The notes below the pieces were generated by a model. The model did not search any database. It was not told the DNA's origin and saw only the letters and a list, made by a program, of their open reading frames with translations. Positions 7,701 to 13,012 of a stretch of DNA of 13,096 nucleotides are shown piece by piece; position 1 is the stretch's first letter, and every line of letters begins with the position of its first letter. The position numbers were made by a program, and so were the translations under genes. The DNA lies in contig JBATWQ010000260.1 of NCBI GenBank assembly GCA_049672765.1, positions 1 to 13,096 on the forward strand. Reading direction: 5' to 3'. This DNA comes from JAGQSZ01 sp049672765. GTDB taxonomy: Bacteria > Actinomycetota > Acidimicrobiia > Acidimicrobiales > Microtrichaceae.

Positions 7701-7750
7701 CTACTACGACGACAACTACGACAACCCCGGAGAAGAAGGCCGGAAAGTAG
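4727..7750 (+). CDS. UPF0182 family membrane protein (COG1615, Rv3193c-like)
   Basis: 1007 aa, a normal length for the family. A basic N-terminus (PPRRRRGKPR) is followed by seven hydrophobic segments at about 30-52, 76-96, 128-148, 186-206, 224-240, 272-292 and 297-320. Then comes a large hydrophilic domain (about 325-920) and a helical C-terminal repeat-like region (EELIAAADAKF...). Family marks are INDPQFGTDIGFFVFKLPF (164-182) and ETPYIERNISATRAA (334-348). A basic N-terminus inside plus seven helices puts the large domain and tail outside the membrane. The tail ends in 11 consecutive Thr, then PEKKAGK. GTG 4727 is chosen for its spacing from TAGATT; ATG 4745 (MPEPPRRRR) is equally possible. 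The biochemical function of the family is not established. It lies 9 bp after the coiled-coil gene, probably in the same transcription unit. Confidence 0.95.
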   Translation: MRIPSDMPEPPRRRRGKPRIPRVGGPNAKRILLAVVALAVVILALSMRAIATFWTDFLWFDSIDLTSVWRRLLGAKVTLSVVTGLVMFLMLWVNLHIADRLAPKFLSGSGPDDEILMRYRELIGGRKRIAWFVLSLAIALIPAASASGQWRNWLLFRFGGDFGINDPQFGTDIGFFVFKLPFLSMMVDWVFGFLIATIVIVAIVHYLNGAIHIHPIGERITPNAKAHLSVLLALAAFVKAGDYWLRRYELVASPGKSFDGASYADINAALPATQLMILISVFAGVMLIVNIRRRGWAVPAIILALWGLVAIIAGGLYPAFVQRFQVTPAELSKETPYIERNISATRAALDLSRVKDVQFDYSPDLSDADVTDGSANLDNARILDPAVVLPTIQDQQVEREYYRFLDVDVDRYTVDDVQTPVVISARELNLNGITNPSWEKLHLVFTHGYAASLASANQVNSRGEPEFFMHGIPVQSTQIPKLERPEIYVGEGMSGYAIVDTKQTELSSDDVKAKYDGDAGVPMGSTFRKLAFALRFGEIEPLISDSVTSKSQVIYNRNVIERVKQVAPFLEFDPDPYPVLIDGRVKYIVDAYTTTTAYPYAQRMPAADVQPDLTGSFNYIRNSAKAVVDAYDGTVKFYLSDELYDDQPDPIIRAYARAFPGLFESRIPAEVTAHLRYPEFMFKAQTVAWGRYHQSDPSTFFNNSDRWVVALQPSSSGSGTVQADEGSDSGTKTYIEPYYQELKIGSAESTQFVLTRPFVLTSSDGVERNLTSVMIARMDPEHYGQLEQITMVSKKGGKTERSNAVDGPVQANRKMATYGPVTEFQTLTGQQGSRIRYGNVLIIPMGDALMYLRPIYVAQETSSRYTLKKIVMLSGESVGFGDTVEIALADLRDSDPKGPAAGTPALEGGTQNPESEPGDTTTTTPPAGSRSAEELIAAADAKFTEAEARLRAADIAGYSKLVEEARQLVSEAGKALQSSGAGTPTGSGSTTTTTTTTTTTPEKKAGK
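7487..7726 (+). repeat. threonine-codon microsatellites in the UPF0182 tail
   Basis: Two ACN tracts encode Thr runs: five codons around 7484-7498 and eleven codons at 7694-7726. The 12-mer ACGACGACAACT occurs in both (7487-7498 and 7706-7717). Codons in the longer tract are ACG x4, ACA x3, ACT x3 and ACC x1, whereas ACC is common elsewhere in the gene. This fits repeat expansion rather than ordinary codon choice. Confidence 0.75.
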
Positions 7751-7781
7751 CCGCTGGGTTCGCTGTGGGCAGACCCAGCGG
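7751..7781 (+). terminator. hairpin terminator after the UPF0182 gene
   Basis: CCGCTGGGT (7751-7759) and ACCCAGCGG (7773-7781) form a perfect 9-bp stem with a 13-nt loop, starting directly after the TAG at 7748-7750. No T run follows. Position and stem strength support a terminator ending the protease, coiled-coil and UPF0182 block. Confidence 0.65.
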
Positions 7782-7818
7782 AGATGTTGAGAGAAGTGAA
7801 GTCACCATCGGCCTCAAG

Positions 7819-7824
7819 TAGCCT
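7819..7824 (+). promoter_or_regulatory. -10-like TAGCCT before dedA, possible leaderless start
   Basis: TAGCCT ends 8 nt before GTG 7833 and 14 nt before ATG 7839. There is no Shine-Dalgarno in the gap (CTCGCCTC). The upstream 9-bp hairpin and this hexamer together suggest dedA has its own promoter. A TTGAGA at 7787-7792 is 26 nt away, too far for a normal -35. Confidence 0.4.
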
Positions 7825-7832
7825 CTCGCCTC

Positions 7833-8489
7833 GTGCGTATGTCGCTTCTGGCCCTATTGGACTTCATCGACCCGGAGCGGCTGATCACCCGCGGTGGTTA
7901 CTTCCTCATTTTCCTGATCGTATTTGCCGAATCGGGGCTGCTCATCGGGTTCTTCCTGCCGGGTGATTCACTGCTCTTCACAGCAGGAATGTTCGCGGCC
8001 GGCGCATTCGAGAAGGCCTTCCCGACCTTCTCACTCAACATCTGGATCCTCCTGCCCGGCATCTTCATCGCGGCCGTCGCCGGCGACCAGGTCGGCTACA
8101 TCTTCGGACGTAAGGTCGGTCCGGCCCTGTTCAGCAGGACCGACTCGCGGATCTTCAAGCAGGCACACGTACACAAGGCCCAGGAGTTCTTCGACAAGCA
8201 CGGACCCAAGGCGCTGATCCTGGCCCGATTCGTGCCGATCGTCAGGACCTTCTGCCCGATCGTGGCAGGCGTCGCCCACATGGACTACCGGACATTTGTG
8301 CGCTTCAACATGGTTGGCGGCCTTCTCTGGGGCGTCGGCGTCACCTCGCTCGGGTACTTCCTTGGCAGCGTGACGTTCGTGAAGGACAACTTCGAAATCG
8401 CGATCTTCGTCGTGATTGCGGTCTCGCTGCTCCCGGTGGTCATCGAGATTGCCCGATCGCGGCGTCATCGCTCCGAGGTTGAGGTCTGA
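7833..8489 (+). CDS. DedA family membrane transporter (VTT/SNARE-associated domain)
   Basis: 218 aa, the usual DedA length. Conserved elements in order: AESGLLIGFFLPGDSLLFTA (32-51) with Glu33 and Asp45; GDQVGYIFGRKVG (84-96); FFDKHGPKALILARFVPIVR (119-138) with Arg132 and Arg138; CPIVAGVAHMDYRTF; and NMVGGLLWGVGVTSLGYFLG (159-178). Glu33, Asp45, Arg132 and Arg138 align with the essential Glu39, Asp51, Arg130 and Arg136 of E. coli YqjA/YghB. Family members act in the cytoplasmic membrane, and several are implicated in proton-dependent physiology and in recycling undecaprenyl phosphate or phosphatidylethanolamine. The specific lipid substrate cannot be read here. GTG 7833 and ATG 7839 are both possible starts. 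The gene is flanked by a hairpin upstream and a 196-bp gap before hppA, so it is probably monocistronic. Confidence 0.95.
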   Translation: MRMSLLALLDFIDPERLITRGGYFLIFLIVFAESGLLIGFFLPGDSLLFTAGMFAAGAFEKAFPTFSLNIWILLPGIFIAAVAGDQVGYIFGRKVGPALFSRTDSRIFKQAHVHKAQEFFDKHGPKALILARFVPIVRTFCPIVAGVAHMDYRTFVRFNMVGGLLWGVGVTSLGYFLGSVTFVKDNFEIAIFVVIAVSLLPVVIEIARSRRHRSEVEV

Positions 8490-8578
8490 CACGAGGCCCG
8501 ACAAGGCCGAGTTGCGCCGTAGCAACGCCTGAATAGGCCCTGAACAACGGGGTAAATCCGGGCTTGGAGCATCTCGTG

Positions 8579-8608
8579 TTGACGCGAAGGTGTCTGGTCA
8601 AGTGAACT
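8579..8608 (+). promoter_or_regulatory. candidate sigma-A-type promoter for hppA
   Basis: TTGACG (8579-8584) is followed after 18 nt by TGAACT (8603-8608). The -35 matches the consensus at five of six positions and the -10 at four of six. It would give a 5' leader of roughly 70 nt that includes the hairpin at 8623-8645 and the GGAGG before the ATG. The 196-bp gap (8490-8685) otherwise shows only a 5-bp stem, GTTGC/GCAAC (8511-8526). Confidence 0.35.
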
Positions 8609-8622
8609 CTGCGGGGGTTTGT

Positions 8623-8645
8623 CGTCGGTTCGCTGTGCGCCGACG
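8623..8645 (+). other. hairpin in the hppA 5' leader
   Basis: CGTCGG (8623-8628) pairs with CCGACG (8640-8645) around an 11-nt loop, extendable by a wobble pair on each side. It lies between the candidate promoter and the Shine-Dalgarno. The stem is short, and no known riboswitch class is recognised. Confidence 0.35.
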
Positions 8646-8674
8646 GGTGACCTGACGAGTGCTCGTGACTTCCC

Positions 8675-8679
8675 GGAGG
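8675..8679 (+). promoter_or_regulatory. Shine-Dalgarno GGAGG that fixes the hppA start
   Basis: GGAGG lies 6 nt before ATG 8686. ATG 8680 is too close (0 nt) and ATG 8695 too far (15 nt), so 8686 is preferred. It is the clearest ribosome-binding site in the window. Confidence 0.8.
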
Positions 8680-8685
8680 ATGTCC

Positions 8686-11055
8686 ATGTCCAATATGCCC
8701 GCGCTTTCGAACGTCCTGGCCGCCAGGATGGAAGGCTCGTACCAGACTTTCGTCCTAGGTGACGCCGAATGGACACTCCTCGCCTTCTGCGTGGTAGTCG
8801 CGATCGTGTCGCTGATAGCGGGCTGGTTCCTGATGCGCAGCGTCCTGGCCAAGGACCCGGGTACCGAGAAGATGGGTGAGATCGGCTCAGCGGTCCAAGA
8901 GGGCGCCATGGCCTACATCAAGCGCCAGTTCCGCACGATCCTGGTGATAGTCGTTCCGCTCGCGGTCATCGTCTTCGCCACGTCTACCGAGGTCCTGAGC
9001 GACTCGACCGGCGACGGCCTGGATCGCCTCCAGTCAGGCCTGTTCAGAACGATTGCGTTCCTGGCCGGAGCCCTCGCATCGGGCTTCATCGGATACTTGG
9101 GCATGTGGCTCGCCACCCGGGCCAACGTGCGCACCGCCTCGGCCGCCAAGTCGGGCAGCATGGATGACGCACTCCAGGTCGCGTTCCGCGCTGGAGGGAC
9201 CGTCGGTCTGTTCACCGCCGGCCTCGGCCTGCTGGGTGCAACCCTGATCGTCATCATCTTCCAGAACACGGCTTCCTCGATCCTCATCGGCTTTGGTTTC
9301 GGTGGCTCGCTGCTGGCGCTGTTCCTGCGCGTCGGCGGTGGCATCTTCACCAAGGCCGCAGACGTCGGAGCCGACCTCGTCGGCAAGGTCGAAGCCGGTA
9401 TCCCCGAGGACGACCCCCGCAACCCCGCGACCATCGCAGACAACGTCGGTGACAACGTCGGCGACTGCGCCGGTATGGCGTCTGACCTCTTCGAGTCCTT
9501 CGGCGTCGTGCTGGTCGCCAACATCATCCTGGGCGTCACCGCGTTCCAGGCCGTTGGAATCGAGGGAGAGGACGCCGCCAAGGGCCTTATCTTCCCGCTC
9601 GCAATGATGGCGGTCGGCCTGGTCGCCTCGCTGATTGCAATCTTCACCGTCAAGGCACGACCCAACGAGACCGACGCACTCAAGCCGATCAACCGAGGCC
9701 TCAACATTGCTTCGGGCATCTCGCTCGTCGGTGCCGCAATTCTCGCTTTCGTCTACATCGGAGACCTTCCCGACGCCGCTGTATCCAACGTCGGTCTCCG
9801 GATGTTCGCCGCAATCGTCGCAGGTGTGGTCCTCGGACAGGTCGCCAGCCGTGTGACCCAGTACTACACATCGAGCAACTTCAAGCCGGTCCGCGACATC
9901 GCCGAATCGGGCCGCACCGGACCTGCAACAGTCGTCCTGTCCGGCATCTCGAGCGGCCTTGAGTCGGCCGTATGGGCCGTTGTGGCAATCGCAGTGGCGA
10001 TCCTCGTTGCTCTGGCGCTCGGCGGCGGCTCCACGCTGTTCGCCTTCTACCTCGTCGCACTAACCGGCATCGGCATGCTCGCAACAACGGCGATCGTCGT
10101 TGCCGAGGACACCTTCGGACCCATCGCCGACAACGCCCAGGGCATTGCCGAGATGGCAGGGGAGTTCCACGGTGAGACCGAGACCATCCTCGATGGACTC
10201 GATACCGTCGGCAACACCACCAAGGCAGTGACCAAGGGCTTCGCAATCGGCTCGGCGGTCAGCGCTGCAGTTGCCCTGTTCGCATCGTTCAGAGAGACCA
10301 TCGCAGCGTCCGGCGACCTGGCTGGAACCAAGGTCGAAGAGGCGTTCAACCTCGTTTCGATCAACATCGCCGATCCGAAGATCTTTGCCGGAGCGGTTAT
10401 CGGCGGCGCCGTTGTGTTCTTGTTCTCCTCGCTGGCAATCCTGGCCGTGGGACGTACCGCCGGAACCGTCGTCCAGGAAGTCCGCCGCCAGTTCCGCGAG
10501 AAGCCCGGAATCATGGACTACACCGAGAAGCCCGACTACGGCCCGGTCATCGACATCTGCACCAGTGCTGCTCTGCGTGAACTGACCACCCCTGCGCTGT
10601 TGGCAGTCCTCATGCCCGTCGCCGTCGGCTTCGGTCTTGGTGCGCACGCCCTCGGCGGTTACCTGGCCGCGACGATCGTCGTCGGTGCACTGATGGCCAA
10701 CTTCCTGTCCAACTCCGGCGGAGCCTGGGACAACGCGAAGAAGCACGTCGAAGAGGGCAACCACGGCGGCAAGGGCTCCGATGTCCACACCGCTGTCGTC
10801 ATCGGTGACACGGTTGGTGACCCGTTCAAGGACACCGCCGGTCCTGCGATCAACCCGCTCATCAAGGTGATGAACCTGGTCGCGTTGCTGGTCCTGCCGG
10901 CGATCATCTCGATGGAGGACAACGGCCTGCGCTACCTGGTGGCCGCAGCTGCGGTCCTGATCGTCATCGGAAGCGTCATCTTCTCCAAGAATCAGACGAC
11001 GTCCTTCGGTGACGACGAAGCCGCAGCGGCGCCGAGCGCTCCGGTCGCTCGCTGA
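8686..11055 (+). CDS. hppA: K+-independent proton-translocating membrane pyrophosphatase
   Basis: 789 aa from ATG 8686. The protein hydrolyses pyrophosphate in the cytoplasm and pumps protons across the membrane. Family members have about 16 helices, and the sequence is hydrophobic throughout. Signature motifs are complete: DVGADLVGKVE from Asp226; DNVGDNVGDCAGMASD from Asp252, supplying Mg-PPi ligands; and GDTVGDPFKDTAGPAINPL from Gly707. The ion-type motif reads GNTTKAVT with Lys513 and Thr516. Lys rather than Ala at this site, with Thr three residues on, is the established mark of the K+-independent class, which pumps protons. Extra frame upstream (from GTG 8659) is rejected because the Shine-Dalgarno sits inside it. 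The gene has its own leader and a strong downstream hairpin, so it is probably a single-gene unit. PPi from biosynthesis is the substrate. The downstream CHAD gene suggests a polyphosphate connection. Confidence 0.98.
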   Translation: MSNMPALSNVLAARMEGSYQTFVLGDAEWTLLAFCVVVAIVSLIAGWFLMRSVLAKDPGTEKMGEIGSAVQEGAMAYIKRQFRTILVIVVPLAVIVFATSTEVLSDSTGDGLDRLQSGLFRTIAFLAGALASGFIGYLGMWLATRANVRTASAAKSGSMDDALQVAFRAGGTVGLFTAGLGLLGATLIVIIFQNTASSILIGFGFGGSLLALFLRVGGGIFTKAADVGADLVGKVEAGIPEDDPRNPATIADNVGDNVGDCAGMASDLFESFGVVLVANIILGVTAFQAVGIEGEDAAKGLIFPLAMMAVGLVASLIAIFTVKARPNETDALKPINRGLNIASGISLVGAAILAFVYIGDLPDAAVSNVGLRMFAAIVAGVVLGQVASRVTQYYTSSNFKPVRDIAESGRTGPATVVLSGISSGLESAVWAVVAIAVAILVALALGGGSTLFAFYLVALTGIGMLATTAIVVAEDTFGPIADNAQGIAEMAGEFHGETETILDGLDTVGNTTKAVTKGFAIGSAVSAAVALFASFRETIAASGDLAGTKVEEAFNLVSINIADPKIFAGAVIGGAVVFLFSSLAILAVGRTAGTVVQEVRRQFREKPGIMDYTEKPDYGPVIDICTSAALRELTTPALLAVLMPVAVGFGLGAHALGGYLAATIVVGALMANFLSNSGGAWDNAKKHVEEGNHGGKGSDVHTAVVIGDTVGDPFKDTAGPAINPLIKVMNLVALLVLPAIISMEDNGLRYLVAAAAVLIVIGSVIFSKNQTTSFGDDEAAAAPSAPVAR

Positions 11056-11078
11056 CACCGGACGGTAAACCTGGCGAC

Positions 11079-11123
11079 GCTCCGTCCTACCGAGGCCCAA
11101 CGGGCTGTGCGGTAGGACGGAGC
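11079..11123 (+). terminator. strong 14-bp hairpin terminator after hppA
   Basis: GCTCCGTCCTACCG (11079-11092) and CGGTAGGACGGAGC (11110-11123) form a perfect 14-bp stem. The 17-nt loop has its own GCCC/GGGC pairing (11095-11098 with 11102-11105). There is no T run. Its 3' arm ends 16 nt before ATG 11140 of the CHAD gene, so the promoter or ribosome-entry region of that gene must overlap or follow the hairpin. Confidence 0.85.
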
Positions 11124-11139
11124 CTGCGAGACTGGCGTC

Positions 11140-12231
11140 ATGACGACCGGTGACCACGACGGCGGATCAGGTTCTCGCGGATCACATTCTCGGCGAACAG
11201 CCTTTGAGTTGTCCCCGTCCGACGGGGACCAACCAGCAGGTCGGGTCATGGCGCTGGTGCTCGCTGAGGAGGTGCCTGCTATTGCGTCGTTCTCACCAAA
11301 GCTGGACTGGGACAGCGATCGGCGATCCAGGAAGCTCCACAAGTACAGGCTTGCGCTCCGGCGTGCCAAGACGCTTCTGATCGCAGCCGACACGGTGTTT
11401 CCACCACGGTTGGCCACCTCGGCGTTTGACGCGGTTTCGAACGAGTTACAGCGAACCGCACAGCTTCGAAACTTGGATGTTCTGACCGGTTCGCTCACAT
11501 CGTGGCCCCAATTCCTCGACCCCGGCCTGCATGCGGGGTTGGGGAAAATCGCGGCGGTGGTCGAGGAGCGACGAGACGCCGAATTCACCTCGGTGCTGGA
11601 AATGATCGACTCCGTTGAGCACGCAAACATGGTGGATCAGCTGCGCGCTCTCGGGACCGTATTTCGACTGGGTGGAGAGGAGCCCGGACCGGATGTTCTC
11701 GTCAGCGCCGGGAAGGTCGCCAGGGTCTCGTTCAATGCTGCCTGGAGTCGTGCCCAGAAGGCCGGCGAGTCGGCGATGGACAGTACGGACGCGGATGACT
11801 GGCATCGCCTGCGACGGCGCCTCAAGCGTGCCCGATACCTGCTGGACGCCCTGGGCCCGATTCTGACCTACCCCGATGAAGCTCGCGATACCGCCTGGTT
11901 CGGTGACCGAGACCACCGATCGCCATCGCTCGTGGAGTCGACCCGGTTGGGAACAGTGGGGTCAATGGGGTCAATGGGTGCGTCTCGCGGGGCGTCGACG
12001 GTCGATGCTCAAAAGGCCGCGAAACAGATGCGCAAGCTGCTCAGAGATCTCGGTGAGCTCCAGGACATGGCGGTCGAGGCGGAACTGCTACGCGAAGTCG
12101 GTCGGCAACTCGGCAACAAGGCAGCAATGTCAGCCGGCGCGATGATCAATCCGGTCCAGATGGAGATACCGGGTCAGGTGCGTCGCTCTAGGAAACGGTG
12201 GAAGAAGCTGCGCCGCTTCTCATTGGATTGA
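11140..12231 (+). CDS. CHAD domain protein, probable polyphosphate-binding
   Basis: 363 aa, all-helical and strongly basic. The two halves of a CHAD (conserved histidine alpha-helical) domain are visible. The first has KLHKYRLALRRAKTLL (65-80, His67) and TAQLRNLDVL (106-115). The second has DWHRLRRRLKRARYLLDALG (220-239, His222) and QMRKLLRDLGELQDM (296-310). CHAD domains bind inorganic polyphosphate through the His/Arg/Lys faces; the protein has no CYTH triphosphatase domain. The first 35 residues are disordered, and ATG 11248 (MALVLAEEV) is an alternative start but would cut the first CHAD helix. An insertion at about 250-290 between the last helices contains GSMGSMG. No Shine-Dalgarno is seen; GAGACT lies 6 nt before ATG 11140. 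The gene follows the hppA terminator and converges on the minus-strand gene ending at 12329. The 97-bp gap (12232-12328) shows only a loose CCGAAG/CTTCGG pairing with a 27-nt loop. Confidence 0.88.
   Translation: MTTGDHDGGSGSRGSHSRRTAFELSPSDGDQPAGRVMALVLAEEVPAIASFSPKLDWDSDRRSRKLHKYRLALRRAKTLLIAADTVFPPRLATSAFDAVSNELQRTAQLRNLDVLTGSLTSWPQFLDPGLHAGLGKIAAVVEERRDAEFTSVLEMIDSVEHANMVDQLRALGTVFRLGGEEPGPDVLVSAGKVARVSFNAAWSRAQKAGESAMDSTDADDWHRLRRRLKRARYLLDALGPILTYPDEARDTAWFGDRDHRSPSLVESTRLGTVGSMGSMGASRGASTVDAQKAAKQMRKLLRDLGELQDMAVEAELLREVGRQLGNKAAMSAGAMINPVQMEIPGQVRRSRKRWKKLRRFSLD
11957..11974 (+). repeat. 9-bp tandem duplication in the CHAD gene insertion
   Basis: TGGGGTCAA occurs twice in tandem (11957-11965 and 11966-11974), followed by a partial third copy (TGGGT). 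It encodes GSMGSMG, in phase, inside the low-complexity insertion of the CHAD protein. It looks like a recent slippage duplication. Confidence 0.7.
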
Positions 12232-12328
12232 ACCACGCCTCAACTGCCCACGCCGAAGCGGATCTGTCCAGGGTCGCCTTGTGCACTTCGGACCGGAGAT
12301 GTCACCGTGAAGTGGCGCCGCCGGCGAC

Positions 12329-12934
12329 TCAGTCGTCGTCCTTCTCCAACGGCGGACGGAACTCGAAGTCCAGGTCACCGAGTCGCACCAGCGTCGAAGC
12401 AATCCATCCGCCCATGGCACCGAAGTGGTCATCGAGGATTGAACCATCGGCGAGCGTCGCCTCGTCGAGTTCGTAGCTGCCCTCGTAGCTGACCTCGATG
12501 GCGTGCTCCGTGTCGCTCAGGTCCTCGTTGTAGACCGCCTCGACGGTCGGACCTGAGCGGTGGAGTCGCTCCCGACCTATGACCGGGCTCGACTCGGGCA
12601 GCGCGTCGAGGACCTTCTTGGGGTCGGGCGCTGAAACAAGTCGCTGGATCCGCAGAACAACCTCGATGTCGATCGTGGGCGGCTCCGGAAGCTCCTCATC
12701 GATGTACCAGGACCGGTAGGCGGTCTGGGACCAGGTCGGCCACTCCAGCGTCAGATCGGCCTGGACGCGTGGCGGCAGACCTTCGCCGGGAACGCCGTAG
12801 CTGGTTTCCCAACTGAGATCGCCGAGGAGTACGTCGGTGTGGAACCGTTCCTCGAACGCCTGACGCTCAAGGAGGGCGTTTTCCATTGCATCGCGCAGTG
12901 CACCTATTGCGTCGGTGAAGACATGATCGAGCAT
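12329..12934 (-). CDS. unrecognised 201-aa soluble acidic protein
   Basis: The protein begins MLDHVFTDAIGALRDAMENA, a probable helix. A strand-rich middle follows (RVQADLTLEWPTWSQT, then TIDIEVVLRIQRL at about 90-102), then an alternating acidic second half (EAVYNEDLSDTEHAIEVSYE) and a C-terminal DDD. There is no signal peptide, membrane segment or Cys pair. I do not recognise the family, and no catalytic motif stands out. The reading frame is long, its composition is protein-like, and it ends facing the CHAD gene, which supports a real gene. ATG 12934 is the only convincing start. TAGCCT lies 9 nt before it on the minus strand and no Shine-Dalgarno is present, so the mRNA may be leaderless or nearly so. 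Confidence 0.78.
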   Translation of the reverse strand: MLDHVFTDAIGALRDAMENALLERQAFEERFHTDVLLGDLSWETSYGVPGEGLPPRVQADLTLEWPTWSQTAYRSWYIDEELPEPPTIDIEVVLRIQRLVSAPDPKKVLDALPESSPVIGRERLHRSGPTVEAVYNEDLSDTEHAIEVSYEGSYELDEATLADGSILDDHFGAMGGWIASTLVRLGDLDFEFRPPLEKDDD

Positions 12935-12943
12935 TCGGGCATG

Positions 12944-12949
12944 AGGCTA
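12944..12949 (-). promoter_or_regulatory. -10-like TAGCCT for the 201-aa minus-strand gene
   Basis: On the minus strand TAGCCT ends 9 nt before ATG 12934. It is the same hexamer found before dedA and fits TANNNT. No -35 is recognisable upstream. Confidence 0.4.
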
Positions 12950-12990
12950 CAGCGGCCCGGGCTCGCAGCAGTGCGCCGAGCTGGCTTCTG

Positions 12991-13004
12991 CCGAGTCGAC
13001 TCGG
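12991..13004. other. perfect 14-bp palindrome in the terminal intergenic region
   Basis: CCGAGTCGACTCGG equals its own reverse complement. It lies 57 bp upstream of the start of the minus-strand gene and about 10 bp before a plus-strand TAGCCT (13014-13019). It could be a regulator-binding site or, as a 5-bp stem with a TCGA loop, a small hairpin. Confidence 0.45.
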
Positions 13005-13012
13005 ACGCCGTC

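Noticed and set aside
7694..7726. CRISPR-like or satellite array
   Set aside because: It is a short in-frame Thr codon tract without spacers. No direct-repeat/spacer pattern occurs anywhere in the window.
8490..8530. Possible terminator after dedA (GGCC/GGCC at 8495-8508, GTTGC/GCAAC at 8511-8526)
   Set aside because: The stems are only 4-5 bp and GGCC is self-complementary anyway. This is not enough to call a terminator.
10060..11157. Minus-strand open frame of 365 codons opposite hppA
   Set aside because: It lies antisense to well-conserved pyrophosphatase motifs, and its Arg/Gly/Asp-rich translation has no domain. It would also run through the terminator hairpin.
11150..11380. Possible frameshift at the start of the CHAD gene, because another frame begins with a protein-like MTTTADQVLADHILGEQ
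   Set aside because: The frame from 11140 stays open and reaches the first CHAD helix without a break. The alternative frame soon becomes Arg/Ser-rich.
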